Assembly (NCBI RefSeq): GCF_002088935.1
Contig: NZ_NCSS01000006.1
Coordinates: 558,001-622,000, forward strand
Length of the DNA stretch: 64,000 nt
From: Henriciella litoralis
GTDB lineage: Bacteria; Pseudomonadota; Alphaproteobacteria; Caulobacterales; Hyphomonadaceae
Reading direction: 5' to 3'
The position numbers were made by a program, and so were the translations under genes. Below the pieces are notes generated by a model. The model saw only the letters and a list, made by a program, of their open reading frames with translations. It was not told the DNA's origin and ran no database searches. The first letter of the stretch is position 1; every line of letters starts with the position of its first letter. This document shows positions 1 through 9,924 of this stretch, piece by piece.

Positions 1-101
1 CCGGACCGGCGCCCCCGCTCACGCGTCAGGACGTCGAGAATAAGTCCACTTTCACCGAATTTTCGCCCGCCGAGGACAAGGCCCTCATCGCGCCATTGCA
101 T
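1..101 (-). CDS. recO: DNA repair protein RecO, N-terminal fragment cut by window edge
   Basis: Only the first 33 codons lie in the window. They read MQWRDEGLVLGGRKFGESG and continue with a run ending in LTRERGRR, the expected start of the RecO OB-fold. RecO works with RecR to load RecA during recombinational gap repair. The start codon shares one base with the era stop (TGATG), so translation is probably coupled to era. The order rnc-era-recO is the usual one in alphaproteobacteria. The rest of the gene lies outside the window to the left. Confidence 0.85.
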   Translation of the reverse strand, partial: MQWRDEGLVLGGRKFGESGLILDVLTRERGRRS

Positions 102-1048
102 CAGAGATCGAACTCCAGCCCCAGATTGGAATAGCTCTCGCGGCGTTCCTGCCACTTTTCATCAACCTTGACGAAGAGAAAGAGATGGACGCGCGTATCC
201 AGCAACTCGCTGAGCTCTTCGCGCGCCGCCTTGCTGACCCATTTGATCGTCTGGCCATTCTTGCCGAGCACCATGGATTTGTGGGACTCGCGCCCGACAA
301 TGACGATCTGCTGGATCTTCACATCACCATTCTTGAAGTCTTCCCAGGACTCGGTCTCGACCGTCAGCTGGTAGGGTAGCTCTTCATGCAGGCGCAGCAT
401 CAGCTTTTCGCGCGTGATCTCCGCAGCCAGCAGTCGCATTGGAATGTCGGCGGACTGATCGGGCGGGAACATCGCCTCGCCCTCAGGCATGCGGGACGCG
501 AGATGCGCCATGAGCGCTTTAACCCCGTCGCCGTTCGCGGCCGAGATCATGAAGATGTCGGAGTACGCGCCGCTCTCATTAAATTCGGCGATGAGCGGCA
601 GCACATCTTCGTGCGGGAAGAGATCGATCTTGTTCAGGGCCAGAATGACCTTGCGCCCGGTCTTCACCAGCGTCTCGATCACCTTGCGGTCATCCTCAAC
701 TGATTTGATCTGCGCAGGTGCGGACTTTCCCTTGGTTTCAGCAATCCAGGCCGCGGCATCTATCAGGTGCACGACAGCATCGGCATCGTCTGCCCCGGAC
801 CAAGCCGATTTGACCATGGCCCGATCGAGGCGCTTCTTAGCGCCGAAAATTCCTGGCGTGTCGACGATCACCAATTGGGCATCGCCGTGATGGGTGACGC
901 CGCGCACCGGAAACCGCGTTGTCTGCACCTTGTGGGTCACAATCGCGACCTTCGCGCCGACCATGGCGTTTGTCAGCGTCGACTTGCCAGCATTCGGGGC
1001 ACCGATAATGGCAACAAAGCCGGCGTGTTTGATGTCTTCAGCGTTCAT
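101..1048 (-). CDS. era: GTPase Era
   Basis: Era is an essential GTPase that binds the 3' end of 16S rRNA and helps 30S subunit maturation. The G1 loop GAPNAGKS is at residues 16-23, G3 DTPG at 63-66 and G4 NKID at 139-142. A C-terminal KH-type RNA-binding domain carries the GKNGQ turn near residue 265. At 315 residues it is close to the usual 300, with short insertions in the G domain. The start overlaps the end of rnc by 11 nt and the stop overlaps the recO start, so it is a middle gene of a tightly coupled operon. Confidence 0.97.
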   Translation of the reverse strand: MNAEDIKHAGFVAIIGAPNAGKSTLTNAMVGAKVAIVTHKVQTTRFPVRGVTHHGDAQLVIVDTPGIFGAKKRLDRAMVKSAWSGADDADAVVHLIDAAAWIAETKGKSAPAQIKSVEDDRKVIETLVKTGRKVILALNKIDLFPHEDVLPLIAEFNESGAYSDIFMISAANGDGVKALMAHLASRMPEGEAMFPPDQSADIPMRLLAAEITREKLMLRLHEELPYQLTVETESWEDFKNGDVKIQQIVIVGRESHKSMVLGKNGQTIKWVSKAAREELSELLDTRVHLFLFVKVDEKWQERRESYSNLGLEFDL

Positions 1049-1808
1049 TGCGTAATAGATCTCTCAATAGGCGGTCAGCGGCGGCCATTTCTGCTTCCTG
1101 TCTGGAGCGCCCCTTGTCGATGGCCTCCCCATGACCTTCAACACTGGCGCGCACCGTAAAGATCGGCTCATGATCGGGGCCTGATCGGTCAACTATATCA
1201 TAGGACGCGTAAGGCGCCTTGTTCGCACCGCACCAGTCGCTGAGCCGCGTTTTCGGGTTCTGCTGGGAAACCTCGCGCTCCACAAGCTCCATGATCCAGT
1301 GACGGCTGATGAAAGCGCGCGCGGCCTCCAGCCCACCATCGCGGTAGACCGCGGCGATGATAGCTTCCACCGCATCGGCGACACTCTTGTCATAGCTGCC
1401 GCGCTTGTTCTTATCCATCGAGGCATCAAGGAAGATAAACGGACGCAGACCGATGGCTTCGCCGACATCTGCGCAAGCCTCACCGCTAACCAGCTGATGG
1501 AAGATGCGCGTGAGATACCCTTCCCGTTCGGCCGGGAATTTCGAGATCAACAGCTCTGCCATGACAAGACCGAGCACACGGTCGCCAAGGAACTCCAGGC
1601 GCTGGTTCGAGAATTGCGCGTCGCCATCATAATTGTCGATCAGGCTTGGATGCGTCAGGGCGCGGTGTAGCCATTCAACATTCTTGAACGCGTAACCGAG
1701 CTTCTTTTCCAGCCGGTCGCGGTCATCCGCCGACAATTCAGGGCGTTTGCGCTTCACCGTGCGGCCAGAGGCACGAAGGCGGGTACGTTTGGGACGGGCC
1801 GGTTTCAT
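1038..1808 (-). CDS. rnc: Ribonuclease III
   Basis: This endonuclease cleaves double-stranded RNA, including rRNA precursors. The signature [15 protein letters not shown] is at residues 68-82, and the second acidic metal-binding pair is D145 and E148 (DAVEAI). A double-stranded RNA-binding domain fills residues ~183-253. The N-terminus has a basic extension of about 25 residues ([12 protein letters not shown]) before the catalytic domain. The start overlaps the acpS stop by 4 nt (ATGA) and the 3' end overlaps era. In many alphaproteobacteria lepB lies directly upstream; here it is absent. Confidence 0.96.
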   Translation of the reverse strand: MKPARPKRTRLRASGRTVKRKRPELSADDRDRLEKKLGYAFKNVEWLHRALTHPSLIDNYDGDAQFSNQRLEFLGDRVLGLVMAELLISKFPAEREGYLTRIFHQLVSGEACADVGEAIGLRPFIFLDASMDKNKRGSYDKSVADAVEAIIAAVYRDGGLEAARAFISRHWIMELVEREVSQQNPKTRLSDWCGANKAPYASYDIVDRSGPDHEPIFTVRASVEGHGEAIDKGRSRQEAEMAAADRLLRDLLRNER

Positions 1809-2218
1809 GACGCTGCTTCTAATGGCACAGCCTCAATGATGACAACAGCAGAGGCCCATGGATGATCATCTGTGATGGTGAGGTGAATGAGCGCTTCATG
1901 TCCGTCTGGCAACATCTGTTTCAGACGCTCCGCTGCGCCGCCTGTCAGGGCCATGGTCGGCTTACCGGTTGGCAGGTTGACGACGCCCATATGCTTCCAG
2001 TGCACGCCGCGCCGAGGAACGCCGGTGCCGAGCGCCTTGGCGCAGGCCTCCTTGGCAGCAAACCGCTTGGCATAGGTTTCGGCCGACAGTTTGCGCCGTT
2101 CGGCCAGTGCAATCTCAACATCCGTGAAGCAGCGATTTTTGAAACGATCCCCGAACCGCTCAATCGACCGCGTAATGCGCTCGATATTGCAGAGATCATT
2201 TCCCATTCCGATGATCAT
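1805..2218 (-). CDS. acpS: Holo-[acyl-carrier-protein] synthase
   Basis: AcpS transfers 4'-phosphopantetheine from CoA to apo-ACP, activating it for fatty acid synthesis. The magnesium-binding Asp is in [10 protein letters not shown] (D8), and the second motif [15 protein letters not shown] covers residues 52-66 with the catalytic Lys-Glu at about 56-57. The length of 137 residues is normal. It lies 12 nt after pyrE and overlaps rnc by 4 nt, so it is co-transcribed with the rel-pyrE-rnc-era operon. Confidence 0.95.
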   Translation of the reverse strand: MIIGMGNDLCNIERITRSIERFGDRFKNRCFTDVEIALAERRKLSAETYAKRFAAKEACAKALGTGVPRRGVHWKHMGVVNLPTGKPTMALTGGAAERLKQMLPDGHEALIHLTITDDHPWASAVVIIEAVPLEAAS

Positions 2219-2230
2219 AAATTCCGCCTC

Positions 2231-2812
2231 TCAGGCGAGCCCGCGGCTGCCGGGTTTCACAGCAGGCACGTCTTTCAGCTCATCTGGAAGCTCGTCCGGG
2301 GCGTAATCGGGGAAATCGACCTGCGCGAGCGCCACCAGTTCGCATCCAACATCCGCCTTGCCATTCGAGCGATCGATGACGCAGGAACCGCCGACAACCT
2401 CGCCCGGCAGCTTCGAAAGCGCGACGACTGTTTCCCGGAACGACAGGCCCGTTGTGACGATGTCTTCGGCGATCAGGATCCGCTCCCCTTCGGCGATGGA
2501 GAACCCCCGCCGAAACTGAAGCTCGCCTTCAACCCGCTCAGCAAAAATGGAGCGGCAACCAAGCTGGCGCGCAAGCTCGTATCCAGGAATGATACCGCCA
2601 ACAGCGGGACCGGCGACAACGTCAATCTTGCCGAACTTCTCCCGGACCCGCTCTGCGAGCGCGTTGCAGAGACGGGCGGCGAGTTCAGGCTGAGAGAAGA
2701 CTAACGCCTTTTGAAGGAAAACCGGGCTACGCCTGCCGGATGAGAGAATGAAATGACCTTCAAGAAGGGCGCCTGCTTCACGAAAGCACTCGAGCACATC
2801 TTCATTGGTCAA
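2231..2812 (-). CDS. pyrE: Orotate phosphoribosyltransferase (TTG start)
   Basis: PyrE makes orotidine 5'-monophosphate from orotate and PRPP in pyrimidine synthesis. The PRPP-binding loop [11 protein letters not shown] is at residues 112-122. It is the shorter PyrE type (193 residues, beginning with a [16 protein letters not shown] segment). The only start codon upstream of the conserved N-terminus is TTG at 2812. It is preceded at good distance by AGGAGG, which lies inside the last codons of rel, and it overlaps the rel stop by 4 nt (TTGA). Translation is therefore likely coupled to rel. Confidence 0.94.
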   Translation of the reverse strand: MTNEDVLECFREAGALLEGHFILSSGRRSPVFLQKALVFSQPELAARLCNALAERVREKFGKIDVVAGPAVGGIIPGYELARQLGCRSIFAERVEGELQFRRGFSIAEGERILIAEDIVTTGLSFRETVVALSKLPGEVVGGSCVIDRSNGKADVGCELVALAQVDFPDYAPDELPDELKDVPAVKPGSRGLA

Positions 2813-5052
2813 TTCACTACCTCCTCGATCCGTTCGACGCTCTCGACAACTGCGAGCGCGCGCAATGCGGCCTTTATCTGCTCCAGGTGGCGCAAGTCCT
2901 CAACCTCTATATCGAAGATAAGCTGAAGAAAGTCCGCTGACCGCTCGCCTGTCTCAACACGCGTGATGTTGCCGCCTGCCTGCGCCACGGCGGAGGCTTG
3001 CGTGGCCATAACGCCGCGTTTGTTCACCGCGCGGACACCAATACGGCCGACAGCGACAACACCCTGTTTTGAAACATCATTCCAGCGAAGATCGACCCAG
3101 AGGTCCGGACGATCTTCAAAGTCGACAACCCGCTGGCAGAAAATCGTATGGATCACGAGGCCTTTTTCCGGCTCACGCAAGCCAATGATCCGGTCTCCCG
3201 GTATCGGGTGACAGCATTCGCCAAGGTGCAATGTGACGCCGGGCGTCAGATCAGCCCCCGCAATCATTCGGCTGGCATGATTGTCGTCGATCAGCATGCG
3301 TTGCTGAGGATCGGACTGCGCCGGCTCATGTCCCGGAAAGGCTGTCCGGATAAAATCCGCTGTTTCGTACCGCCCACGACCGATCGCTTCAGCAAGCTCT
3401 TCAGAAGACTCAAAATCTGCACGACGCGCAATGCGGGGCATGTCGATTTCGATCGGGTCGATACCAGCTCGTCTCAGATCGCGGTCGATCAGGGTCCGGC
3501 CAAGTTTCACAAATTCGATCTGCTCACGGTCGCGGATCAGACGGCGGATGGCCGAGCGCGCCCTACCCGTCACGGTCAGCGCTTCCCAACCGACGACGGG
3601 ACGCGATTCCGGACGCCTGAGGATTTCTACAACGTCCCCATTCTTGAGCTGGGTCCGAAGCGTTCTGACGACGCCGTTGATCTTGACGCCGTCGCACGTG
3701 TCGCCAACTGCCGTGTGAACGGCATAGGCAAAATCCAGCGGCATCGCCCCGCCCGGCAGAATGATGAGGCGTCCCTTGGGCGTGAAAACGAAGACGTTCT
3801 CACGATACATTTCGAGCTTGGCGTGTTCGAGAAACTCATCTGGCTCAGCGCCGTCTGCGAGCAATTCGCCGAACGCGCGAAGGTTGGCGCCCGGGTCAAG
3901 GCCTGCGGCTTTGGACGACTCCAAATCAAACCCATACTCACTGTTCTTATAGGTCCAGTGGGCCGCGACGCCATGCTCGGCCGTTCGGTCCATCGCCTCT
4001 GTCCGGATTTGCAGCTCAACAAGTCGATTGCCCGACGCCCGTACGGTCGTATGAAGCGAGGCATAGCCGTTGGGCTTGGGCACGGAGATGAAGTCCCGGA
4101 ACCGGTCTGGCAGGCACGCCCAGACCGTGTGGAAGGCGCCGAGGAGCTGATAACACTCCTGCACCGATCCAACGATGACCCGGAAGGCAAAGATATCGGC
4201 CACATCCCTGAACGAGATGGACTTGCGTTCCAGCTTTCGCCAGATCGAATAAGGCTGCTTGCGGCGTCCTTTGACCCGGGCCTCAATACCATTTTCGGCG
4301 ACGATCTGTTTGATCGCAAATCTTATGCGCTCAAGGTCATTGGCGTTCTCGGACGTCAGCTCTTCCAGTTTGTCGATAATGCTATCGCGCGCGGCTGGGT
4401 TGATGTGATGGAAGGCAAGGTCTTCCAGCTCGGACGCGACCTGATACAAGCCAACTCGCCGGGCCAGCGGCGCGTAGATGTCCATGGTTTCACGGGCGAT
4501 GCGAAGGCGCGACTCTTCCTTCGGAATGAAGTGAAGCGTGCGCATATTGTGAAGCCGGTCAGCCAGTTTTACCAGCAGAACGCGAATGTCCTGCACCGTC
4601 GCCAGAATGAACTTCTGGAAGTTCTCGGCCTGTTTTGACTTTTCAGACTTGTATTGAAGCTGGCCGAGTTTGGTTACACCGTCGACAAGCTCGCCAACAT
4701 CTACGCCAAACCTTCTTTCAATTTCTTCAAGCGCAACGTCGCAATCCTCAACCGTATCATGCAGCAGGCCTGCCATGATGGTACACTGGTCGAGTTGTAT
4801 AAAAGCGAGCAGCATCGCGACCTGAACGGGGTGCGAATAATATGGGTCTCCGGATTTACGGAGTTGTTCGCCATGCTTTTCCTTGGCGAAGTCATAGGCG
4901 TCACCGAGCCGCGCAGCGTCGGCTTCCGGATGATAGGCACGGACAGCTTCAATAAGGTCCTCGCGAGAAGGAATTGCGGCGCGAGTGCCAGACTCGCGCC
5001 GCTCCATATTCGCGGGCGACCGGTCAGATGACGTTACGGTCGCGCTTGTCAT
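2809..5052 (-). CDS. rel: Bifunctional (p)ppGpp synthetase/hydrolase, Rel/SpoT family
   Basis: This enzyme makes and degrades the stringent-response alarmone (p)ppGpp. In the 747-residue form the HD hydrolase has YYSHP near 71-75 and LLHDTVEDC at ~96-104. A synthetase domain follows (~230-370, with [12 protein letters not shown]), then a TGS domain (~410-470, starting [10 protein letters not shown]) and a C-terminal ACT domain (~650-725). I place the start at ATG 5052, just after the rpoZ stop; a longer reading from 5115 would overlap rpoZ, and ATG 5007 is a second option. Both catalytic domains look intact. It is probably the sole long RSH of this cell, but other parts of the genome are not visible. 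Confidence 0.95.
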   Translation of the reverse strand: MTSATVTSSDRSPANMERRESGTRAAIPSREDLIEAVRAYHPEADAARLGDAYDFAKEKHGEQLRKSGDPYYSHPVQVAMLLAFIQLDQCTIMAGLLHDTVEDCDVALEEIERRFGVDVGELVDGVTKLGQLQYKSEKSKQAENFQKFILATVQDIRVLLVKLADRLHNMRTLHFIPKEESRLRIARETMDIYAPLARRVGLYQVASELEDLAFHHINPAARDSIIDKLEELTSENANDLERIRFAIKQIVAENGIEARVKGRRKQPYSIWRKLERKSISFRDVADIFAFRVIVGSVQECYQLLGAFHTVWACLPDRFRDFISVPKPNGYASLHTTVRASGNRLVELQIRTEAMDRTAEHGVAAHWTYKNSEYGFDLESSKAAGLDPGANLRAFGELLADGAEPDEFLEHAKLEMYRENVFVFTPKGRLIILPGGAMPLDFAYAVHTAVGDTCDGVKINGVVRTLRTQLKNGDVVEILRRPESRPVVGWEALTVTGRARSAIRRLIRDREQIEFVKLGRTLIDRDLRRAGIDPIEIDMPRIARRADFESSEELAEAIGRGRYETADFIRTAFPGHEPAQSDPQQRMLIDDNHASRMIAGADLTPGVTLHLGECCHPIPGDRIIGLREPEKGLVIHTIFCQRVVDFEDRPDLWVDLRWNDVSKQGVVAVGRIGVRAVNKRGVMATQASAVAQAGGNITRVETGERSADFLQLIFDIEVEDLRHLEQIKAALRALAVVESVERIEEVVN

Positions 5053-5059
5053 ATTGGAT

Positions 5060-5410
5060 CTAGAACCTGTCGTCGCGGCCCGATTCAAGCTCGGCCTGAT
5101 AGGCGCGCATGACATCTTCTTCGCTAGCCGCCGGTGCGGCTTCGAGTGCCACGCGATCGGCTTCGCGCTCGTCTTCTTCGCCTGGGCGAACTTCCTGAAG
5201 ATTGGCGATCAGGCCTTCACGAACCACATCGAGGCTGACAGAACGCTCAGCGATCTCGCGCAGCGAAACAACTGGGTCCTTATCATTGTCCCGATCGACG
5301 GTCAGCGGCGACCCTTCACGGATCATGCGGGCGCGCTGGGCAGCGATGAGGATAAGTTCAAAACGGTTGGGGATCTGCTCAATGCAGTCTTCAACGGTTA
5401 CTCGTGCCAT
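5060..5410 (-). CDS. rpoZ: RNA polymerase omega subunit
   Basis: Omega promotes assembly of RNA polymerase and, in several bacteria, forms part of a ppGpp site. The N-terminus [19 protein letters not shown] and the following AAQRARMI are diagnostic. The start is ATG 5410, with AGGAG nine nt upstream; the same frame extends upstream without support. The 116-residue product has an acidic tail of about 50 residues, as in other alphaproteobacteria. It precedes rel by 7 nt. The rpoZ-rel pairing is widely conserved. Confidence 0.95.
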   Translation of the reverse strand: MARVTVEDCIEQIPNRFELILIAAQRARMIREGSPLTVDRDNDKDPVVSLREIAERSVSLDVVREGLIANLQEVRPGEEDEREADRVALEAAPAASEEDVMRAYQAELESGRDDRF

Positions 5411-5543
5411 GTGGGAAATCTCCTGTAGCCGATTTTTATATGCGCTGCAGCAGCCGAACACAACCCGCGCCTTGATCTGATTGCAGTCGCCGCCTAGCAT
5501 TACATGCTTATTCAATATTCTTTTTTATTTCTGGTATTTTGAC

Positions 5544-6119
5544 ATGGCATTTTACAAGGATGAGAGGCTGGCCCTCTTCATCGATGGCGCGAGCCTTTTT
5601 GCGACGTCCAAAGCTCTCGACATGGAGGTGGATTTTCGCAAGCTTCTCACCGAGTTTCGAAGCAAGGGGCGGCTCCTGCGGGCGAACTACTACACCGCGA
5701 TCCTGGAAGATGATGACTACAGCCCGCTTCGCCCGCTCGTCGATTGGCTGAGCTATAATGGCTACAACGTCATCAAGAAACCGGCCCGCGAATTCACAGA
5801 CCGCGAAGGCAAGCGCCGCGTCCGCTCGAGTATGAGCGTCGAGATCGCTGTCGATATGCTCGAGACGGCCGCCCATGTGGACCACATCATATTCTTTGCC
5901 GGAGATGGCGATTTCCGAAGACTGGTGGAAAAGGTGAAATCCGAAGGATGCCGTGTCACCGTGGTTTCATCTGTCAAAGGCCAATCAGCAACCATATCCG
6001 ACGATCTGAGGCGCGAAGCGGACGTCTTCATAGACCTTGAAGACCTCGCCGACCTCGTATCGCGCCCACGCCGAGTGGGCGAACCCTCAAAGCACCTTGC
6101 GGAGACTGACCATGACTGA
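5544..6119 (+). CDS. NYN domain protein (LabA/DUF88 family, PIN-like nuclease fold)
   Basis: The 191-residue protein begins MAFYKDERLALFIDGASLF. D14 is the first acidic residue of a PIN-like metal site; D104 (VDM) and D121/D123 (FAGDGDF) complete the pattern. NYN proteins are thought to be metal-dependent RNases, but few are characterised. The start is ATG 5544; no Shine-Dalgarno is visible in the AT-rich sequence before it. It is divergent from rpoZ and overlaps the next gene, a uracil-DNA glycosylase, by 8 nt, so the two are probably co-translated. Substrate unknown. Confidence 0.85.
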   Translation: MAFYKDERLALFIDGASLFATSKALDMEVDFRKLLTEFRSKGRLLRANYYTAILEDDDYSPLRPLVDWLSYNGYNVIKKPAREFTDREGKRRVRSSMSVEIAVDMLETAAHVDHIIFFAGDGDFRRLVEKVKSEGCRVTVVSSVKGQSATISDDLRREADVFIDLEDLADLVSRPRRVGEPSKHLAETDHD

Positions 6120-6768
6120 AGTTCAAACCGAGTTTCCAGCAGAAGCACCGCTGAATTGCGATCTTTGCCCTAGACTTGTTGCCTATCGCTCAAAGAACCG
6201 GCTGGAACACCCCGGCTGGTTTAACGGCGCGGTCCCATCCTTCGGTGATAAAGCGGCAGAGCTTCTGGTCATTGGTCTGGCCCCCGGTGTGACAGGAGCG
6301 AACAAAACCGGCAGGCCGTTCACCGGCGACTGGGCCGGAGACCTTCTCTACGAAACGATGCTGAAATGTGGCTTCGCCGAGGGCACCTATGCGGCGCGGC
6401 CTGATGATGGGCTGGAGCTGAAAGGCGCGATGGTCACAAACGCCGTTCGATGTGTCCCACCAAAGAACAAACCGAATGGTAGTGAAGTCAATCAATGCAG
6501 GAACTACCTGAATTCCCGCATCGAAGCGCTTCCAACTGCAAAAATTCTGCTTTGCCTCGGCAAGATTTCTCACGATTCCACGCTTCGGGCGTTCGATCTG
6601 AAAGTGAAAGACCATCCCTTCGGCCACGGGACGGAATATGCCTTGCCTGGCGGGCAAATCCTGCTCTCGAGCTATCACTGCTCGCGCTACAATACGAACA
6701 CCCGCCGTCTTACACCGGAGATGTTCGAAGACGTCTTCAATCGCGCGAAAGAATTGCTCGGTCGCTAG
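6112..6768 (+). CDS. Uracil-DNA glycosylase, family 5 (UdgB-type)
   Basis: This enzyme removes uracil and other deaminated bases from DNA at the start of base excision repair. Motif A GLAPGVTGANKTGRPFTGD (residues 55-73) and the motif SYHCSRYNTNT (187-197) are of family 5 type. Four cysteines (C16, C19, C114, C129) are placed to hold a 4Fe-4S cluster. The start is ATG 6112, preceded by GGAG; an upstream in-frame extension lies wholly inside the NYN gene. Length 218 residues. The usual His after the second motif Ser/Tyr pair is present (H189). Confidence 0.9.
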   Translation: MTEVQTEFPAEAPLNCDLCPRLVAYRSKNRLEHPGWFNGAVPSFGDKAAELLVIGLAPGVTGANKTGRPFTGDWAGDLLYETMLKCGFAEGTYAARPDDGLELKGAMVTNAVRCVPPKNKPNGSEVNQCRNYLNSRIEALPTAKILLCLGKISHDSTLRAFDLKVKDHPFGHGTEYALPGGQILLSSYHCSRYNTNTRRLTPEMFEDVFNRAKELLGR

Positions 6769-6862
6769 CCTTTCCGGTTCTGATATCCGGGTATTTCACA
6801 GCTGAGAGCGGCTAAGCAGCGCTCGCACCCTTCCTTAAGGCGATGCAACACGTATCATCGAA

Positions 6863-6876
6863 CTGAGTCGATTCAG
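6863..6876. promoter_or_regulatory. Adjacent GANTC sites in an imperfect palindrome before parE
   Basis: The 14-mer CTGAGTCGATTCAG is palindromic at 12 of 14 positions and contains two abutting GANTC sites (6865-6869 and 6870-6874). GANTC is the target of the alphaproteobacterial cell-cycle methyltransferase CcrM. The site lies 13 nt before the parE start codon. Function is inferred only; a chance occurrence is possible. Confidence 0.3.
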
Positions 6877-6888
6877 ACGGGGGTCCTT

Positions 6889-8892
6889 ATGGCAACTTCA
6901 AATCAGGCGCAATTGTTCGATATGACGCCGGAAAAGCCGGACACGTCTGGTTATTCCGCCAAGGATATCGAAGTTCTCGAAGGCCTTGAGCCTGTGCGCA
7001 AACGCCCCGGTATGTATATCGGCGGCACCGATGAACGCGCCTATCACCATCTCTTTGCCGAAGTCCTGGATAATGCCATGGACGAAGCTGTTGCCGGCCA
7101 TGCGAACCGTATCGAAGTCAAGCTGGACGCAGATGGCTTCCTGACTGTCACGGACAATGGCCGCGGCATTCCGGTCGATCCGCACCCAAAGTTTCCTGAC
7201 AAGTCGGCGCTTGAAGTCATCATGACGACGCTGCACTCGGGCGGCAAGTTCTCAGACAAAGCCTATGCAACCGCCGGCGGCCTGCATGGCGTCGGTATAT
7301 CAGTGGTCAACGCCCTCTCAGAGCGCGTTGATGTCGAAGTCGCCCGCGACAAGAAACTCTACATTCAGTCGTTTGAGCGCGGCACCGTTGTTGGCCCCGT
7401 TGAGCAAAAAGGCGCCGCCCCGAACCGTCGTGGCACCAGCGTGAGATTCCGGCCCGACTTTGAGATCTTCGGTGAAAAGCTGCGTTTCAAGCCTGCGCGC
7501 CTGTTTCAGATGGCGCGGTCGAAAGCCTATCTCTATCGCGGTGTCGAACTTCGCTGGTCTTGTGACCCGTCGCTCCTTCCTGAAGATTCCAAAGTCCCTT
7601 CGGAAGCCGTTCTGACCTATCCAAATGGACTCGCCGATCAATTGGACGAAGTCTTCAAGGGTAAGGCCACGATCACGGCAGAGGCGTTTTCTGGTCTCGT
7701 CGAAACAGATGACGGGAAGGTCGAATGGGCCATAGCCTGGACAGCCGCCGGTTTCGGTGAGGCGGACGGTTTCTCGCGATCCTATTGTAACACCATCCCG
7801 ACCCCGGATGGCGGCACGCATGAAGCAGGCCTCAGATCAGCCATCACCAAGGGCTTGCGTAATTATGGCGAGCTGACCGGCCAGAAGAAGGCCACAGCGA
7901 TCACCGCCGATGATGTGATGTCCTATGCGGGCATCCTCCTGTCGGTCTTTATTCGCGGACCGGAATTTGTTGGTCAGACCAAGGACAAGCTGTCGACAAC
8001 GGCGGCCTTCCGCCTCGTCGAAAATGCCGTACGCGACCGTTTCGACCATTGGCTCGCCGGCAGCCCGAAGGAAGCCGACAAGCTTCTGAATTGGGCGATG
8101 GAGCGCGCCGATGAACGTGCGAAGCGGCGCAAGGCCAAAGACATCGCTCGCAAGTCGGCAACAAAGAGACTTCGCCTCCCCGGCAAACTCGCAGATTGCG
8201 CCTCCAATGGACATGACACGGAGCTATTCATCGTCGAAGGCGACTCTGCTGGCGGCTCTGCCAAACAGGCACGGGACCGCAAGACACAAGCCATCCTGCC
8301 ACTGCGCGGGAAAATTCTGAACGTCGCTTCTGCGTCCGACGACAAGCTGGAAAAGAACCAGGAACTGTCGGACCTTATGCTGGCGTTGGGAACCGGCCTG
8401 AAGACCGGCTTCAACCTCGATGATTTGCGCTATGAGCGCATCATCATCATGACCGATGCTGACGTCGATGGCGCGCATATTGCCGCCCTGCTGATCACAT
8501 TCTTCTACCAGATGACGCCAGGCCTTATCGAAAGTGGCCGCCTATTCATGGCGATGCCGCCGCTCTTCCGACTGAGCTATAAGGGTAAGTCCGTCTACGC
8601 TATGGATGAAGAGCAGAAAACGGCGCTGATGGCATCGGAGTTCAAACCCAGCCAGAAGGTCGAAATCGGCCGCTTCAAGGGCCTCGGTGAGATGAACCCA
8701 TCGCAGCTCAAGGAAACGACGATGGACCCGAGCTCGCGAACGCTGGCACGGATCACCTTGCCAGACTCTCTCGATGAGCTGACAGAGATGAAGCCAGCGG
8801 AGCTGATCGACACGCTCATGGGCAAAAAAGCCGAGCACCGGTTCAAATTTATTCAGGATAACGCGCAGTTCGCTGAAGAACTCGACATCTAG
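6889..8892 (+). CDS. parE: DNA topoisomerase IV subunit B
   Basis: ParE is the ATPase subunit of topoisomerase IV, which unlinks daughter chromosomes. The GHKL ATPase motifs are visible: EVLDNAMDEA near residue 60, DNGRGIPVD near 90 and GGLHGVGISVVNALS near 130. The TOPRIM domain has LFIVEGDSAGGSAKQ (~447-461) and the metal-binding DADVDGAHI (~524-532). The length of 667 residues and the N-terminus YSAKDIEVLEGLEPVRKRPG indicate ParE rather than the longer GyrB. The partner parC is not in the window. Confidence 0.96.
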   Translation: MATSNQAQLFDMTPEKPDTSGYSAKDIEVLEGLEPVRKRPGMYIGGTDERAYHHLFAEVLDNAMDEAVAGHANRIEVKLDADGFLTVTDNGRGIPVDPHPKFPDKSALEVIMTTLHSGGKFSDKAYATAGGLHGVGISVVNALSERVDVEVARDKKLYIQSFERGTVVGPVEQKGAAPNRRGTSVRFRPDFEIFGEKLRFKPARLFQMARSKAYLYRGVELRWSCDPSLLPEDSKVPSEAVLTYPNGLADQLDEVFKGKATITAEAFSGLVETDDGKVEWAIAWTAAGFGEADGFSRSYCNTIPTPDGGTHEAGLRSAITKGLRNYGELTGQKKATAITADDVMSYAGILLSVFIRGPEFVGQTKDKLSTTAAFRLVENAVRDRFDHWLAGSPKEADKLLNWAMERADERAKRRKAKDIARKSATKRLRLPGKLADCASNGHDTELFIVEGDSAGGSAKQARDRKTQAILPLRGKILNVASASDDKLEKNQELSDLMLALGTGLKTGFNLDDLRYERIIIMTDADVDGAHIAALLITFFYQMTPGLIESGRLFMAMPPLFRLSYKGKSVYAMDEEQKTALMASEFKPSQKVEIGRFKGLGEMNPSQLKETTMDPSSRTLARITLPDSLDELTEMKPAELIDTLMGKKAEHRFKFIQDNAQFAEELDI

Positions 8893-9005
8893 TTATCCCT
8901 TTATAGCCGTCTTGGCCCAAATCTTGCTCGCCTGATAAGGGAATTTTGACCTAATCCGCTTAAATGGCGGCTCTTGGACAGGTTCTGTTACAGGACGGGA
9001 CAGGC

Positions 9006-9923
9006 ATGACGATTAATTGGCCTAAAACGACGAAAAAAGACTTCGGGAATGAGATTCTCGAAGCGACCCACACGCTCGACCAGTCGCCGCTATTCAGTGA
9101 CGATGCGCTGGCCGCACTTCTGGACGCCTATCCACGCGAACGGCTTGGGGTCTGGACGTTTGCCGATCACAGCGAAGGTGAGGAAGCCCCGGTCCGCGGG
9201 ATCGCCGGAGACCTGTCAGGCGCTGAGATATTGCGGGCCGTCAAGCGCGGCCGGATCTGGCTCAATCTGCGCGCCACCAACCAACTGGTCGAGGCCTATA
9301 GCCAGACGGGTGAGGCAATATTCGACTCGCTCCAGAACGCTGCCGGACGGAAAGTCATGAAACGCGATATGAGCGTTCTGATTTCGTCTCCCGGCATTCA
9401 TGTCCACTATCATCTGGATATCCCGCTGGTCGCCTTGTTGCAGGTTCGCGGCGAGAAGACAATTTGGCTCTACCCGCCGACCCGCGATTTTGCGCCCGAT
9501 GAGCGTGTCGAAGCAATTGTTCTGCGCGAGCAGGAAGAAGGCCTCGCCTTCAAGAGCGGCTTCGAGGCCTCAGCCCGGCAGCTGACACTTAAGCCCGGCA
9601 TGGCGCTCACCTGGCCTCAAACTGCCCCTCACCGCGTGCAGAATGCGGACGTCATGAACGTCTCGCTCTCTTGCGAATTCATGACGATGCCCGCCTTGCT
9701 GAAGGCGAATGCCCTTTATACCAATGGTCGCTTGAGACGCGGCTTCGGCGCCAAGCCGAGCCGGCCCAATTCGCTGACCGCCGGGACGATCGGCAAGGCA
9801 GCTCTGGCGCGCGTTCTTAAAAAGCTCGAACCACAACGCGAACCGACCGCCCCGACGCCTGCCAGTTTCGAACTCGACCTGGACAGCGAAACCTGTACTC
9901 GGCCGGCGCAGCATCTTTCCTAG
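9006..9923 (+). CDS. Cupin-like/JmjC-type protein, putative Fe(II)-dependent hydroxylase
   Basis: The 305-residue product has a double-stranded beta-helix core. HLD at residues 136-138 fits the HxD metal motif, it is followed by LVALLQVRGEKTIWLYPP, and a distal histidine is at 209 (TAPHRVQN). Such proteins usually bind iron and 2-oxoglutarate, but no substrate can be read from the sequence. The start is ATG 9006, preceded by GGGACAGG; an upstream ATG at 8964 lacks a ribosome site. The next gene, a FemAB/BioF2-like acyltransferase, begins 1 nt after its stop, so the pair is very likely one functional unit. Confidence 0.7.
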   Translation: MTINWPKTTKKDFGNEILEATHTLDQSPLFSDDALAALLDAYPRERLGVWTFADHSEGEEAPVRGIAGDLSGAEILRAVKRGRIWLNLRATNQLVEAYSQTGEAIFDSLQNAAGRKVMKRDMSVLISSPGIHVHYHLDIPLVALLQVRGEKTIWLYPPTRDFAPDERVEAIVLREQEEGLAFKSGFEASARQLTLKPGMALTWPQTAPHRVQNADVMNVSLSCEFMTMPALLKANALYTNGRLRRGFGAKPSRPNSLTAGTIGKAALARVLKKLEPQREPTAPTPASFELDLDSETCTRPAQHLS

Positions 9924-9924
9924 A

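Noticed and set aside
3148..4638. Open frame of 496 codons antisense to rel
   Set aside because: It lies wholly opposite the intact rel gene and has no recognisable domain; GC-rich third positions create such frames.
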